From assembly GCF_964340395.1 (NCBI RefSeq), contig NC_135568.1, positions 1,375,501 through 1,439,500 of the forward strand: 64,000 bases of DNA. Reading direction: 5' to 3'. The position numbers were made by a program, and so were the translations under genes. The number at the start of each line of letters is the position of its first letter. The first letter of the stretch is position 1. A model generated the notes under the pieces. It had not been told where the DNA came from. It ran no database searches and was given only the letters and a program-made list of their open reading frames with translations. The stretch is from Glandiceps talaboti. Lineage: Eukaryota; Hemichordata; Enteropneusta; Spengelidae. Positions 25,504 to 40,500 of this stretch are shown here, one piece after another.

Positions 25504-28500
25504 CCATCAACATCATCATCATCATCATAATTATCAACCAAGACAAAATAACCCTTACCTTATCAGTACCAATTGACAGCAAGTAATCTCTATCACCTAT
25601 GGCATTATTGTTTCTATGGAAACCATGGGACTGTTCCAGTGTGACAACTCTACCACAGTGAGCCTGTATAGGTGATTTCATGAAGACTGTCTCAGCTTCC
25701 ATTAATGTGATTTGACCATTGCAGTGACCAGCAAAGATAATAGACTCACCATTGACAGTGTCTATATCACCTAAAGCGTTATTCTAAACAATGGGACAAT
25801 ATCAAATGTTAATGAGGTACACACTGAATCAAGGGAGGCAAAAAATCAGTACACTTGAAACTTGTTTCAGTTGTACACATGAGTTAGGGTATACACAACA
25901 TATACATGGAGCACTGACATTATATACTTGGATTATATTTCCACAATGTTCTTTGCAGCTGTACTTTCACAAGTGGAGTAAGTGAAAGTACACCCAGCAC
26001 CACATATTCATGACTCCTAAGTGCTTATTACCTTCAGTTAAATAGGTATGAATATTCATGACTCCTAAGTGCTTATTACCTTTAGATAAATAGGTATGAA
26101 TATTCATGACTCCTAAGTGCTTATCACCTTCAAATAAATAGTCATGAGTATTCATGACTCCTTAGTGCTTATTACCCTCAGGTAAATAGTCCAGATTATC
26201 AAATTACAGGTTATTGTACTAAAACTTTCCATATATCTTACCAGTTTAACTAAAGCTAAACAAAGTACTGCATCGTCTGGTAAATGAGGCACCCATAGCT
26301 GATATGCAGAGCATGGATTAGTGGAGGAATCAAATAACAACACTTCGCCAGTAGCTAACGCTATGTAGATCCTGGCATTCCTAGGATCATACACTATATC
26401 AGTCAAGATCTATAAGATATCAAATAAATTGTTTAGTATCATAGCAACCATTGCTGTCAACAATGTTAGTATCATAGCAACCATTGATGTCATCATCAAT
26501 GTTAGTATCATAGCAACCATTGCTGTCATCATCAATGTTAGTATCATAGCAACCATTGCTGTCATCATCAATTTTATCATCATCATCATCATTGTCGTCG
26601 ACATCGTCACCGTAGTTGTGGTCGTCGTCGTCGTCGTCATCATCGTCATCGTCATCGTCATCGTCATCATCATCATCATCATCATCATCTAGTAGTGTTT
26701 CTTTACAGAAGCTTTAAAATCTTACATGAAAACAAAAAACTGACCTGATAGGTTGCCATTGGATAGATGATAGTAATAACAGTCCCTGATACAGAGGACA
26801 ATAACCGAACACTGCCATCCTGACAAATTAAAAAAAATCACTAAATTATCAAACTCCAATCAAAAAGACAAGACATACTTTTTATTTCTTGAACTTATAC
26901 ATTACAACAAATAATATATTTCATATAAGCCTGGCTAATCACATGCATTGCAAAGTTATTTGATACAAGCAGTACAATTCAGTATTTTGGTTAAAGTTAG
27001 TGAACACTGGTAACAGGGGAAATCTGGTAAAATCTGTACAGTTTTCTATTCTTTGTACCATAATTTGTTGAGGAACCCCATTAAAACATCTGGGGAACCC
27101 AGGTACATTTTATCTACTTACCTTACCACCCATAGCAAAAAAAAATGTGGGTAGAGATTATGAACCAGATAAAAACACCTTAACTCACCCGTACATTTTA
27201 TCTACTTACTACCCACAACAAAAACACTGCTGGTAGAAAATCAGATTAAAAAAACCCCAGGGAATTAACTCAGGTAGATTTTATCTACTTACCACCACCC
27301 ACAACAAAAACAGTGTTGTTTCTTGAACAGATTTTGGATTCTGTCTAATAGGATCCCTTATGCTAAACAAAACTTAGCTGAATGGTCTGGTGTGTATGAA
27401 AACACTTCATAACTCAAGACGTACGCACAACAAACAAAGTGGTGTAAGAGTCAAGAGTAATAAATTACCTCTACTAGGAAAACGACAAGGCAGTTCAAGT
27501 GTACAAAGACTGAATAGAAGTAACTGCTTGTATTCAGTAATGTTCTAATTCAAAATCAGTCATCTGTTGCCATGTTGTGTCTACTATAACAACAAGCCCT
27601 GTGGGTTACTTTGTTGCTTAGCAACTGAATTAATTATTTAGAATTAGGACATTGATGCAGCTGGTATCGGAAACATATACTTCCACAAGTTAACCTGTGT
27701 TAAATGTATCAATGTCAGTGATGATAGAATATACATACTGGTAATCCAGCCTTCAGTTTACCAAGATAGATGTAAACTAAATCTATTGTGGTAGATTACA
27801 CAAGTGGGTGATAGCGGTTCCTCTGCTCACAGGGGCGTGTAATATTGCATAGATTGTTGTTTTCCAGGTCTACAGACTAAATATAACAACCTTTTGAATA
27901 TATATTCCTACCTGTATAAGGTATTTATATATATATATTTATATTATACGTAGTACTATAGATCGATACATTTGTAGCAGCAAGATTCGTATGATATTTT
28001 CCTAAGAAAACGGAAATCTAAGCAATAATACACGCCCCTGTGCCTCTGCTGTGCAAATATAATCATTCCATGATCAGATACAATGTAGTTTAAACATTTA
28101 AAGCCCCAAAGCACTACACTGCAAGTTCATGGAACTTGAATTCCCTATTGAGACTGTAATTAAACGAACATCTATTCACAACATGCATTTTGTCTGTGAA
28201 AGAGTTGACTAAACAAATACTGTAAAAACAACAGAACATAACATATAAGGAATTCACCATAGATGGCGCTGTTTATAAACGACCTTACTGCTGTTCGGGT
28301 GACAATATTATCACAGCCATACCTGTCCCTAATTTCATAAAAAAATTTTGTTTTAGTAATCTGAAAGTTGCATGTATACAGGAAATTAGTGATTATTTAT
28401 GAAAGGAAAAAAATATGAAAACTTTGATACCTCAGCCACACATAGGATTCTTGATGGTATTCCAACTGACTTAACGCTTGCTAGTTTATGTACACAAGAC

Positions 28501-31500
28501 TGGATAGGTGTGAATAAATGATGAAACTGTGATATAGAAAAGGAAAAAGGTAAAAATAGGATTAATCTATGCCACTGTGTTGTATATACCAGCTAAACTA
28601 AACACCTTGAAATATATTGTGTTGCTTTGCCATCACTGGACTATATTGTCATGAAAGGGGTTGATTGATGGGTGAGGGTGCCCTGTCATAGCAGACCTTA
28701 CAGACTATTTAAAGTGAGAGTCAACAAGCTAATCATAGCCTAGAATCAATTTGTGTGGACATTTTGACTATCGTCTCCCCTCTCTCCTAGCATTTCCCTA
28801 ACAATTTTTTACTTGAATGAAGAGGCTTCAGCCAGAAAGTCGGCGCAAATTCTTAGTAAATTTGCCTGCTGGGAGATTGAGTCAATAGCATCACCATATA
28901 AACATGATTACAATATTTATATGAAAATCATTGGGTATAATATTTATATTAGGTTACTTAGTATACATGATTGTTAGGTCAATGCTAGGTATAAGGGGAT
29001 ATATATCAACATATATCTTCAATTTCCATTTCAAGTACGCTTAGCTAAGGAATTTACCGGCACCCATTGATCACATTCATAACTAATAACATAAAACAAT
29101 TATTAAATTAATTATGGATTCTGGGTTCATACTTAGTTATGAAAATTTCTACTCACAGTCAAACAAATTTCTTGGAAGTAAATCCCAGTGTCAGTGAATA
29201 TTTTGGGATTAACTTCTAAGAAATATAGAAATTTTAAATACTAATTATTCTATTGTTATATTGATGACAGAACAGCTCCTTACCTGATTAAAATTCCATA
29301 TTTTAATATCAGACCTTACCTGATGAAAATTCCATATTTTAATATCAGACCTTACCTGATTAAAATTCCATATTTTAATATCAGACCTTACCTGATGAAA
29401 ATTCCATATTTTAATATCAGACCTTACCTGATTAAAATTCCATATTTTAATATCAGACCCTACCTGATTAAAATTCCATATTTTAATATCAGACCTTACC
29501 TGATGAAAATTCCATATTTTAATATCAGACCTTACCTGATTAAAATTCCATATTTTAATATCAGACCCTACCTGATTAAAATTCCATATTTTAATATCGA
29601 CCCTACCTGATTAAAATTCCATATTTTAATATCGGACCCTACCTGATTAAAATTCCATATTTTAATATTGGACCTTACCTGATTAAAATTCCATATTTTA
29701 ATATCGGACCTTACCTGATTAAAATTCCATATTTTAATATCGACCCTACCTGATTAAAATTCCATATTTTAATATCGACCTTACCTGATTAAAATTCCAT
29801 ATTTTAATATCGACCTTACCTGATTAAAATTCCATATTTTAATATCGGACCCTACCTGATTAAAATTCCATATTTTAATATCGGACCCTACCTGATTAAA
29901 ATTCCATATTTTAATATCGGACCCTACCTGATTAAAATTCCATATTTTAATATCGGACCCTACCTGATTAAAATTCCATATTTTAATATCGGACCTTACC
30001 TGATTAAAATTCCATATTTTAATATCGGACCTTACCTGATTAAAATTCCATATTTTAATATCGGACCTTACCTGATTAAAATTCCATATTTTAATATCGG
30101 ACCTTACCTGATTAAAATTCCATATTTTAATATCGGACCCTACCTGATTAAAATTCCATATTTTAATATCGACCCTACCTGATTAAAATTCCATATTTTA
30201 ATATCGGACCCTACCTGATTAAAATTCCATATTTTAATATCGGACCTTACCTGATTAAAATTCCATATTTTAATATCGGACCTTACCTGATTAAAATTCC
30301 ATATTTTAATATCGGACCCTACCTGATTAAAATTCCATATTTTAATATCGGACCCTACCTGATTAAAATTCCATATTTTAATATCGGACCTTACCTGATT
30401 AAAATTCCATATTTTAATATCGGACCTTACCTGATTAAAATTCCATATTTTAATATCGGACCTTACCTGATTAAAATTCCATATTTTAATATCGGACCTT
30501 ACCTGATTAAAATTCCATATTTTAATATCGGACCTTACCTGATTAAAATTCCATATTTTAATATTGGACCCTACCTGATTAAATTCCATATTTTAATATC
30601 AGACCCTACCTGATTAAATTCCATATTTTAATATCAGACCCTACCTGATTAAAATTCCATATTTTGATATCTTGAAGTGTATAACAATAAAGCTGTTGAT
30701 TACTTCCTAGTTTCAGACCATAAATCATCTCTCCTAAATCCAACCGAAAAGTCTGCAAAGGTACACAACACTGTAATCTAGTTCCTGTACAATACAAGTT
30801 ACAATTACTACGATCATCTCCACTCACTACGTCTAGTCAAAATCAAACATTTTACCATTAATATGGCTAAACCCCATGCTGGGTGAAGGGTAAACATCAC
30901 ATGTCAGTAGTAATCCATCACAAATTGACAGACAGTTGTAATTGGTTTACTTCCTTCAGACAATTGCTCATTAATATTCAATTAGTACACTATTTTTACT
31001 AAAATCACCTGTGGACGCAATAACGTCATCATGTTTATATGAACACTGTTGAGGGTAGCACAGATTTCTGTGCTAGCATAACGACTGTGACTAGACGTAG
31101 TGAGTGGATCGAGATGATCGTAGTAATCGTAACTTGTGTTGTATAGGTACTAGACTAACAACACCATTATAATCACTTATCAGTGTTTTTTTCTGGACAG
31201 CATAAGTATACAACCTAGATATAAAGATTTATCATTGTGGGCATTGCCCTATAAGTTACAACTACAAAATAACCTGTGCTTCACATGGGATATACATACT
31301 TTGTTAGGTAGAAACTGGCATATGGCATCACAACAACTTGAATAAGTCAAATTACTTCAAGTAAGTAGCACTTGACAGGCATATGCCATAATCAACAACA
31401 TGAATAAGTCAAATTAAGTACTTTGTATGAGTAGGGTTTGACTGCCATATGGCATAACAACAACTTGAATAATTTCAATTTAAATTAAAATCACTTGATG

Positions 31501-34500
31501 TGAGTAGCACTTGACAGCCGGCCATCATTAACAGCAACGAATCCCACAAATTTCATGTAGAACTGTTTTGTGAACAATATGTAATACTGATAAAAAATTT
31601 CTAATCCATTTAACCGAATTGCAAAATACCGATGGACAAAAATCATGCTTAGTTTTATGGATGATGTCACCTATACATCAAGTCTGTGTGTGTGTGAGAG
31701 CAATATGTAACCATGCACCCACCATGATGAATCATTCAATCTAGTACAGTACAACCTAAGGGATGACCGCACAATGTCACACAAGCTCAAAAATAGCACT
31801 TCATTTGTTTAGGGGGAAGGGGGCTGGGGCATTCCCACACTTCTAACCAAATTTCAACAGAAAACTTTCACTCCTTCAATGAAAGCAGCTTTTAAATTTA
31901 CTACTGAGATGTTGATAAAAATTTACTTGTAATGTGAGATATGGTGCTGGGTTTCTGGTAGTATTTTAATGTGTTTGCAATCATGTTTTTACATTATATG
32001 GATCGTAGTAATGTGACCACTACAGTTTTCATCATAGCTTCATCATATATAAACGTTTGATGTCGCACTTGTGAACATTCATTAAAGGGGGAGGGGGAGG
32101 GGAGGGGAGGGGAGGGGGTTTTGACCTAAACGAACGATGTTCATTGTGCAATGGTCCTGAAGCATTGGTATATCATAGTATAAGAAAGCTATTATTATCA
32201 TCTTAAATTAATGCAATATATCATAAGATAAGACAAGATAAAATATAACTTCCATATCAAAAATTGACAATTCTATTTGGGTGTGTAAGTGTACTAATGT
32301 TATATAAAGTATAATGAGTTAGCACCAAACACTTATTGCAGAAAATTCAATGAATAAATGACTAGTAGTTTCCTTAATGAATGCAATCAAAATTCTGTTC
32401 TATTCTGTTTGAGTAAAACACATTAAATATTATATGAGTTTAGATACATACAAACATATATATCTTTGTTTTAATTGCATTATAAAGTTAAATTGCTTTT
32501 TCTTGTCTATACTATTGAAATCTGAATCGATATTATAAATTACACTAAATAATTTTTCTCTTTGCTTTGTATAGAGTTTTTTTTCTCATAATCTCATAAT
32601 TAGCCGGGTTCAGTTACCTTGAAAATTTGCTTCATCTCTTAATTCTCTTCTGGAAGATTATAACACTCATTTATTTTCTCTTTCTTCCTTGTTCAATGTT
32701 AGTGCATGTTTGAGTGTTTGTCCGGTGTGATAATCACCCAGAAGATAAGACTCTGAGACAAAGCAAATTTTCTGTGGTAACTGAACCCAGCTAATTATGA
32801 GATTATGGGTGTTTTAATTTAGATAAGAGGAGAAGAATGGACAAGGTGTCTTTATTTTGTCAATAAAGAGAGAATTATACACAGCTGAAAGAGAGAAAAG
32901 TAGCCAGGGAAGGAAGAAAAAAAAAGTTTTATATCACCACAAAAATCAATGAGTCAATTGAGGAATATCACACAAAATAAGTATTACTGCACTACAAAAA
33001 TTAGTCATTTAATCGATCAATCATTCAACCTAATAATAAATCAATCAATAAATCAATCAATAATTCAATCAATCAATCAGTCGATCAATCAATTGATCGG
33101 TCAATCAATCGATTGATCAATCAATCAATTACATTCTCGCTGATCCCTGTGATCTGACTAGCATTGCTCACATAGCTGGTACCGGTATACCATGGCTGTG
33201 GGAAATACCTATGTTACAGCTATGCTAACATAGCGGGTACATGGCTGTGGGAAAAAGCTTTTGTACATGGATGTTGTAAAAAAACCTATGCTGCATTGCT
33301 ATTTTTTCACATCCATGTTACATTGATGTTGAGATACCAGTTACACATGTCAAATCTAGGTATGTTACACCTAGTGTGTTGGACAGAGCTGTTACAGGGA
33401 TTTTGTACACATAGCTGGTACAGCTATAGCCCCCATGGCTCCACTGAGCTATGTGCACAACCCTTGCCTTGGTATGTGATTGATACAGGGGTATGCAAGG
33501 TTAGTGTGTATCATTCACATCAAAAACAAAATCAACAACAACAACAACAACAACAACAACAAAAAAACAACATCAACAACATATGTTTACAATATTAATA
33601 ACACTAAACACACTTATAATGGTGATAGGATCATACCATGACAAGTGAAAATACACAAAACCAGGTCAGTCAACATTTACAACTAATAATACACCAACCT
33701 CTTCTAAAGTGTCCAGTCTCCAAATTCTAATAGTTCCATCCTTAGAACTAGATATCAATAATGGATCACTCGAATGGAGAGCCAATCCTAAAGAATATAG
33801 AAAAATGAAAGACATATAATAAGACACAACATATTTGATAGAAATGCATACTAGTTATTGCATGTATACCAGAGATTACTTGCACTGGTGTGTGTGCATA
33901 CTAGTGGTATTATTACATGTGTACTAAAGATTACTTGCACTGGTGTGTGTGCATACTAGTGGTATTATTACATGTGTACTAAAGATTACTTGCACTGGTG
34001 TGTGTGCAAACTAGTGGTATTATTACATATGTACTAGAGATTACTTGCACTGGTGTGTATACTTGTGATATTATTACATATGTACCAGAGATTACTTGCA
34101 CCGGTGTATGCACTTGAAAAATCAATGTGAAACAACATATACCAAGTCCTTGTTTGTATGTAGCTCTATGAATTACAGAAGATTAATAAATGTGTAAAAT
34201 GTTTGTTACTGTACGTACAATAACAAACTTTTTACACACATCAGCGACAATTTTTAGCTTTTTGCAAAAAAGTATTTGAATTACAAACACACACTTAGTA
34301 AATGTTGTTTCACATTGCTTTTTCAAGTAGGAAACCATTTTAAAATTGTTTCATAAATTAAAATAATCCAAAATAAATACTCATCCATATGACAACTTCA
34401 AAACAGTATTGAAAATGAACTCAATAATAAATCATATTGTTTACCTGTAACGTGGTTGTGGTGGCCGATGAATTCATGTACAATACTAAAAACAACAGCA

Positions 34501-37500
34501 TTCCATACTTTTATAGAGCCATCCTTTGAAGCAGTAATGAAGTATTCAAAGGGGCGGTAGAAGACACAGCTGGAAAGAATATAACAACACATGTACAGCC
34601 GATGCAAGAAATTATAACTCAACACCACCAGCAAATTTGAATCATTCTGTCAGATCCAGTTAGACACTGAAGAAGGACAAGTGATTTGTTTGAACATGTA
34701 CTGTTTCTCAATCAAAGTGTGAGAAGAGAACTTGTGTATGAAATCAAAACACGTTTAAAATACAGCTAGGAACCAGATGTAAACTGAATGCCTTCCATAA
34801 GGTTTAAAAGCATGCTGTTCGATATTTATCAGAATATGAATTTCTGAGCTACGGGTAAATTTCATTAATTATGCAAATGACCCATTAAAATTTAAATCTA
34901 CATTGACTGGCTTAATACATAGATTCAGAAAATGTTGTTACCATTAACTTTGTTATCATCAATGTATATTTACAGCTATGAACAAAATTTTTATTTCCAG
35001 GGATTTTAGATGATCACAAATAACTCACGAATATGCAAATTGTGTCATGAATATGCAAGTTACATCATGAATATGTCAATTATCTCATGAATATGCAGCA
35101 TTTATGAGATATAGTTTTCAGGAATATGGCCTGCCAGCAAAGTAATATTTTGACAAAAGGGCGGTTATGATTAGTACACCATATTTTATCACAACACAAA
35201 AGATTGAACTTTACCTACCAGGATAATGATGTTGCATGCCAATTTTTGATGAAGTGTGTCTGTTTATTTGTTTTATAATTGATGATAAACACACCATCAT
35301 CACATAACGCTAATAACTGATGATTTTTCTTGTCTAATTTCAGGTTTGTCACCCACTGGTATCGGCTAAGGTCACACTGAATAGGTCGGCTAGGCAGCAA
35401 TGGACCCCTTATCTAAATCAAGAAAAACATTGGATGGACTTGATTGGCTTCCTTGGTTTATCACAGTGTACTGGATTACACTTGTTAGATTCAGCGATGG
35501 ATTTTGCACATTCTGTTGGGGACACCCAAACAGCACAACCAGAGCTGGCTACTGGTACCACCCCAGGCTCTTTACATAACACATCCCCTACCAGAGCTGG
35601 CTACTGGTACCACCCCAGGCTCTTTATATAACACATCCCCTACCAGAGCTGGCTACTGGTACCACCCCAGGCTCTTTTGATAACACATCCCCTACCAGAG
35701 CTGGCTACTGTACCACCCCAGGCTCTTTAAATAACCTCTGCTGTTTAATATGTCTGAGATTTGGTGACTATATTTAGTAGCTGACTATCTTTTGCTGCCC
35801 TTTCTTTTCCTCCATTCAATTCATACCTCAACATGCGTCATTTTCCATGACTGCAAAACTCCATATCCTCCAGTTATCAACTCATCAGTCACTTCATTAA
35901 ATGCCATACTGTAAAAGAAAATAGCGCCAATGGCATTGTAGCATAACTGTACAGTTTAAAAAAATGTTTATCTGCATACTGAGCCATGCTAGGTATAGGT
36001 GTTCATTTGCTGAATGGTTATCCAGTTGCCTTTTGCTACATGGGCATGGTCTTGTTGCTAGACATATTTGCATACACTCTTTGAATGTTTGTTCACTTGT
36101 CTTATAAGAATCCCGGCCCTCTTTGTGAAATACATGTACACCATCGTTTGGCTGTTGCTGTGGGCATGATCATGGTTGCCAGGGATATTTGCATACAGTT
36201 TTTGAATGTTTACCCACCTTCCTACCAGATGATGTTATTTTAGCAAAATATACTGGCATTTGGTTGTTGCTAAGGATATGGTCATGGTTGCTAGGGTCAA
36301 ATGTGTCAAAATGCCTTGAACAAAATCTGCAGAATAACATTTCTCACCAAAATTATAATCTAGCACAGATATGACTTGGTGCAATTATTGGCCCGTAGAG
36401 TCCATCTAGCCCAGATATGACTTTGTGCAAAGTGGCCTATAGGGTCCCATCTAGCACAGATATGACTTTGTGCAATTAGTGGCCTGTAGGGTCCCATCTA
36501 GCCCAGATATGACTTTGTGAAAAGTGGCCTATAGGGTCCAATCTAGCCCAGATATGACTTTGTGCAAAGTGGCCTATAGGGTCCAATCTAGCCCAGATAT
36601 GACTTCGTGCAAAGTGGCCTATAGGGTCCAATCTAGCCCAGATATGACTTTGTGCAAAGTGGCATATAGCATGTACATCTTACCAAAGTATAGTTGTAGA
36701 GCATGGAGTAGAACTCAGTTCAGATATCTTGTGTTTGGCATCACTGAATATTCTCATATGCAGATCATTACAAAAACCAACAAAAACCTGTAAAGAAGAA
36801 AAACACACACAATAATTATTATACCATGCATGAGCCAGGTTCAACAAAAAATATGGAATATATACTCTGGTTGTTCTACGTCAGGACAATGCGTGTCTAT
36901 GTCACTGTTCTGGTGTGCTCAAAATATGAGTCAAAACGCTCAAAATTACTACCCCTGATTTTTATTTTATATTACTGGCCATATGGCATAATTATGTTAT
37001 TCTCCTATATTTGTCTTTACTCAGCTGGAAAATACTTGTGACCTAAGAGTTGTCAGTACAAGTCGCTAGACTCGCAGTGACAACGGCACCTTAGGTCACT
37101 TGTATTTTCCTTAGCGGAAAGAAGAAAAGTATTGGATAATATTGTTGTACTACCATGGAAAGCTAGCTATTGGCAAACTACATAGACACAAGCTGAAACT
37201 ATAATGTTGTTCAATGTGGTCTACATATTTTGAACACAGCAGAACCTGGACATAGACACATATTGTCATGACATCTTTTGTTGAAGGGGTTAAAAGTTTG
37301 GAGAATACAGTACATTCTAAAAGACAAGCTTACAATGGCTTCAGAATTATAAGCTTTACTTTCTTCTCAATTCAATGCAGTCCTAGACGTTCTTTTGTTA
37401 GTGCTGCGATTTGAGTAGACATGGTTGAGTTATTTCCTGAGCAACTTTATTCAGTATAGCACGGGTCAAACAAACTCACACATATGGTACTGTGCTCATT

Positions 37501-40500
37501 AAAACGGTACTTCGAATCAGGACAGTAGCTTTATAGATTTACGCATGCATTACTGGTAACACTGGCATTTTATTTAGTTACCCATACAATGATATATGAT
37601 ACCATATAATATACAATGTAGGTAGGGAACCCTGGTAAAGTGACAGGGGATCTCAAGAAGATTTTGTCTACTTTTGATACAGCCCTTTACAAGAAAACTG
37701 GTAGGGAACACTACTTACCACCTTTAACAAGAACACTGCTAATTAACAGAGGTGACAGTTTCCTGAAACTGTTCTAAGCTTGTTGTGATGTGTGTGTGTT
37801 CACCTGACAATATAGTATTCTACTGAAATTTGACTACAGTACATGTCAATACACAAGTGTCCAGGTCTAAAGGTAGCCTCAATGATCCAGTTGTTGTTTC
37901 TGTAATATGCCCATCAGAAGGGTACATATGCAGACCAATGACTGGACCTAACCTTTCTTTAACTATAATGACTCTAGTTTCTACATTCAGTAGTTTTTTT
38001 TAACACCAAAAACTTATTGCAGAAAATCCAAAGAAGAAATGTAGTTTTCTTAACGGATGCAATAAAGATTCTATTCTATTCTAGTCTTTAATGAATATCA
38101 TCAAGTCACCACCACAAAATTAAAAAGGAGATTACAACATTTTTGGTTAGTCAGGCAAAAAAAATATCAAAACATGCATGCAAATATGCCTATCAACAAG
38201 ACCATGTCCATAGCAACAGTCAGAACATTATAGACCCAATTATTTGTATTCAAAGCTACTGTCTAGTCTCTCACTCACGCCATTATGTCGTATGCATTGT
38301 CTACGCTTCTACTAGTATAGCTATTTGGTTGGAGTTACATGTCAATTCAAGGGAACAACATGAATAGACGTGTTCTCCACTGTTACATTTGATTACGTTA
38401 TTTCATCGAAATTCTAAAATAAAACAGAATAAAGGACAATGTAGTATAAAATAAAGATAATAAATTCAGTATCTGAAGAATATCTTTTATAATATTTCAA
38501 AGGAACAATACGAATATATGCATATTTAGTTTAGTTATTCAGCGTGAAGGCAATTACGCAACGAACTTCCTCTTGGTCAGTCATGAATAAAGGTTGAAAG
38601 TAACAGCAGAGACACATTTTAATGTACATGTACCACCCAACCCCAACCACCAACCCACCAGAAAATAGTATCTTAAATCAAATTTTATTGCATTGTTAGC
38701 TATCATTCCACGTTTTTTAGTACTCAAAGAAATAACATAGAATGTACCAAGCTTCTATATCTTTTCAAATTGGTAATTCTCTCATACACAAATAACCTTC
38801 ATTACTGGGAATAAGTAGTCACATGCCAACTTGATGACTACGTCTATCTCATTTTGACACCATTGCAAAGTGGGAAATTAATAACCACTCATGAAATGCC
38901 TTTAACAACGATTCATTTACTTTTTAACATGATATTTCTACATAACATAGAGGGAGAACTGCATACAGAACAAATAACAAAAACGTTCTAAAGTAGCTGC
39001 CATATTGACTTTTTCCATTGCTCTAGAAAGTATCTCAATTGGTCAAAAGTAGGGGGAAAAACATTCTGAAGGTTTCTGAAGGTGTTTTACTGAGTGATAA
39101 AATTTCAAATTTTGTGTAGACCTAAACTTGGACTCTATATCCTGTGGAGAATGTACCTGTCCAAGATTCAATACTACATGTATAGATACGTATTAAAACC
39201 TGATGCCAGATCTGAAAAGGAATATTTTTAATGTGTGTATGTACACTTGATAACAAGCCACACCAATATGCCGAAATTGGTCAAAAGGACATATAGTTTG
39301 GCAACGGTCGTTCTATGCAATAAATGAATGACTTTATTTTGTTACCATGCATGTACCCATGAATGTACATGGGGAAGGAAGCCATTGAGGCTTTTATAAA
39401 CCCCTTACTGTTCTGAGGTGTTATCAATACACACTTTAAAATGATTAATTGATGTAGTCACAATACCCTGGTAAACTGTTCCAAATGTTTATGACATATT
39501 GACTGGAAAAATATTTACGTATATCCAATCTGGATTAAAAGAATTACAATGATTTAATTGGTGTAGTAATAACAATTATCCTTTCTGGTAAACTGTTCCA
39601 AATGTTTATAACATGTTGACTGAAAAAAATATTTAGGTATATTCAATCTGGATCTGTCCCTAAATCATTTCAATCTATGTCCCCTTGTTGTCGAAGTAGA
39701 TACTTTGAAAAATACAACTGGATAAAGGAGAATATGTAAATGGAAGAGTTTATACACTTCCAGCAAATCAGCCCTAATTCATCTAGTTTCTAAAGTTGTC
39801 AGTTTCAATATGCGTAACTGTCCTCATAATTCAAGTCACCAAGCTGCGGAACCATCCTGGTGAACCGATGCTGCACTTTTTCCAAAAATGTAATATCTCT
39901 ACTCGTATATATGTGGGGAAGACACTGGGGAAGCATAGTCAAGGTTTGGACTTCCTAGTGTTTTAAAAGATAAAAACCAACCAGAGTATTCATAGTAACT
40001 GAAATAATTCATGGTTGGCGTACATTTTTGAAAGAATAGCAATCATCAACATCAAACAATACAGGAAATCAAATAAACCGGAAGCATCATATATAATATG
40101 CAAATGATATGCAAATAAAAAAGCCAGAATTTATAATATTGAGATTATACAACAGTCTACAGATTTATAGTCTACAGGATGCCCATAAGTACATTTATAT
40201 ACAGATATAAAGCAATCATACAGTTCACATATTTTAATTTGCCATCAATATACAGAAAAACCATGATTTTACATCATTTATGAAATTGCTGCAAAAATTA
40301 CCCTTAATATTGAAATAAAAATTGCCAACATATATTATCTAATTGCTCAGATGATGGGGAACACAATGAGATATGTTGGGAAAAATTAAAATGAATTTCA
40401 CACGAAACCCAAAAATCTGCCATATGCCCCCGCACTATTAGCAGGATATATATAACTCAGCGTTCACATGCCTCAATGTAATTGTCCTTTACTTACACAG

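Noticed and set aside
25227-25702. Poly-His, poly-Asp, poly-Ser and poly-Met frames
   Set aside because: Translation of the (CAT)n tract; only the part 25559-25783 (minus) is a real exon.
29281-30660. CRISPR-like array of direct repeats
   Set aside because: Units are contiguous without unique spacers and match an exon/donor junction in an intron-rich eukaryotic gene.
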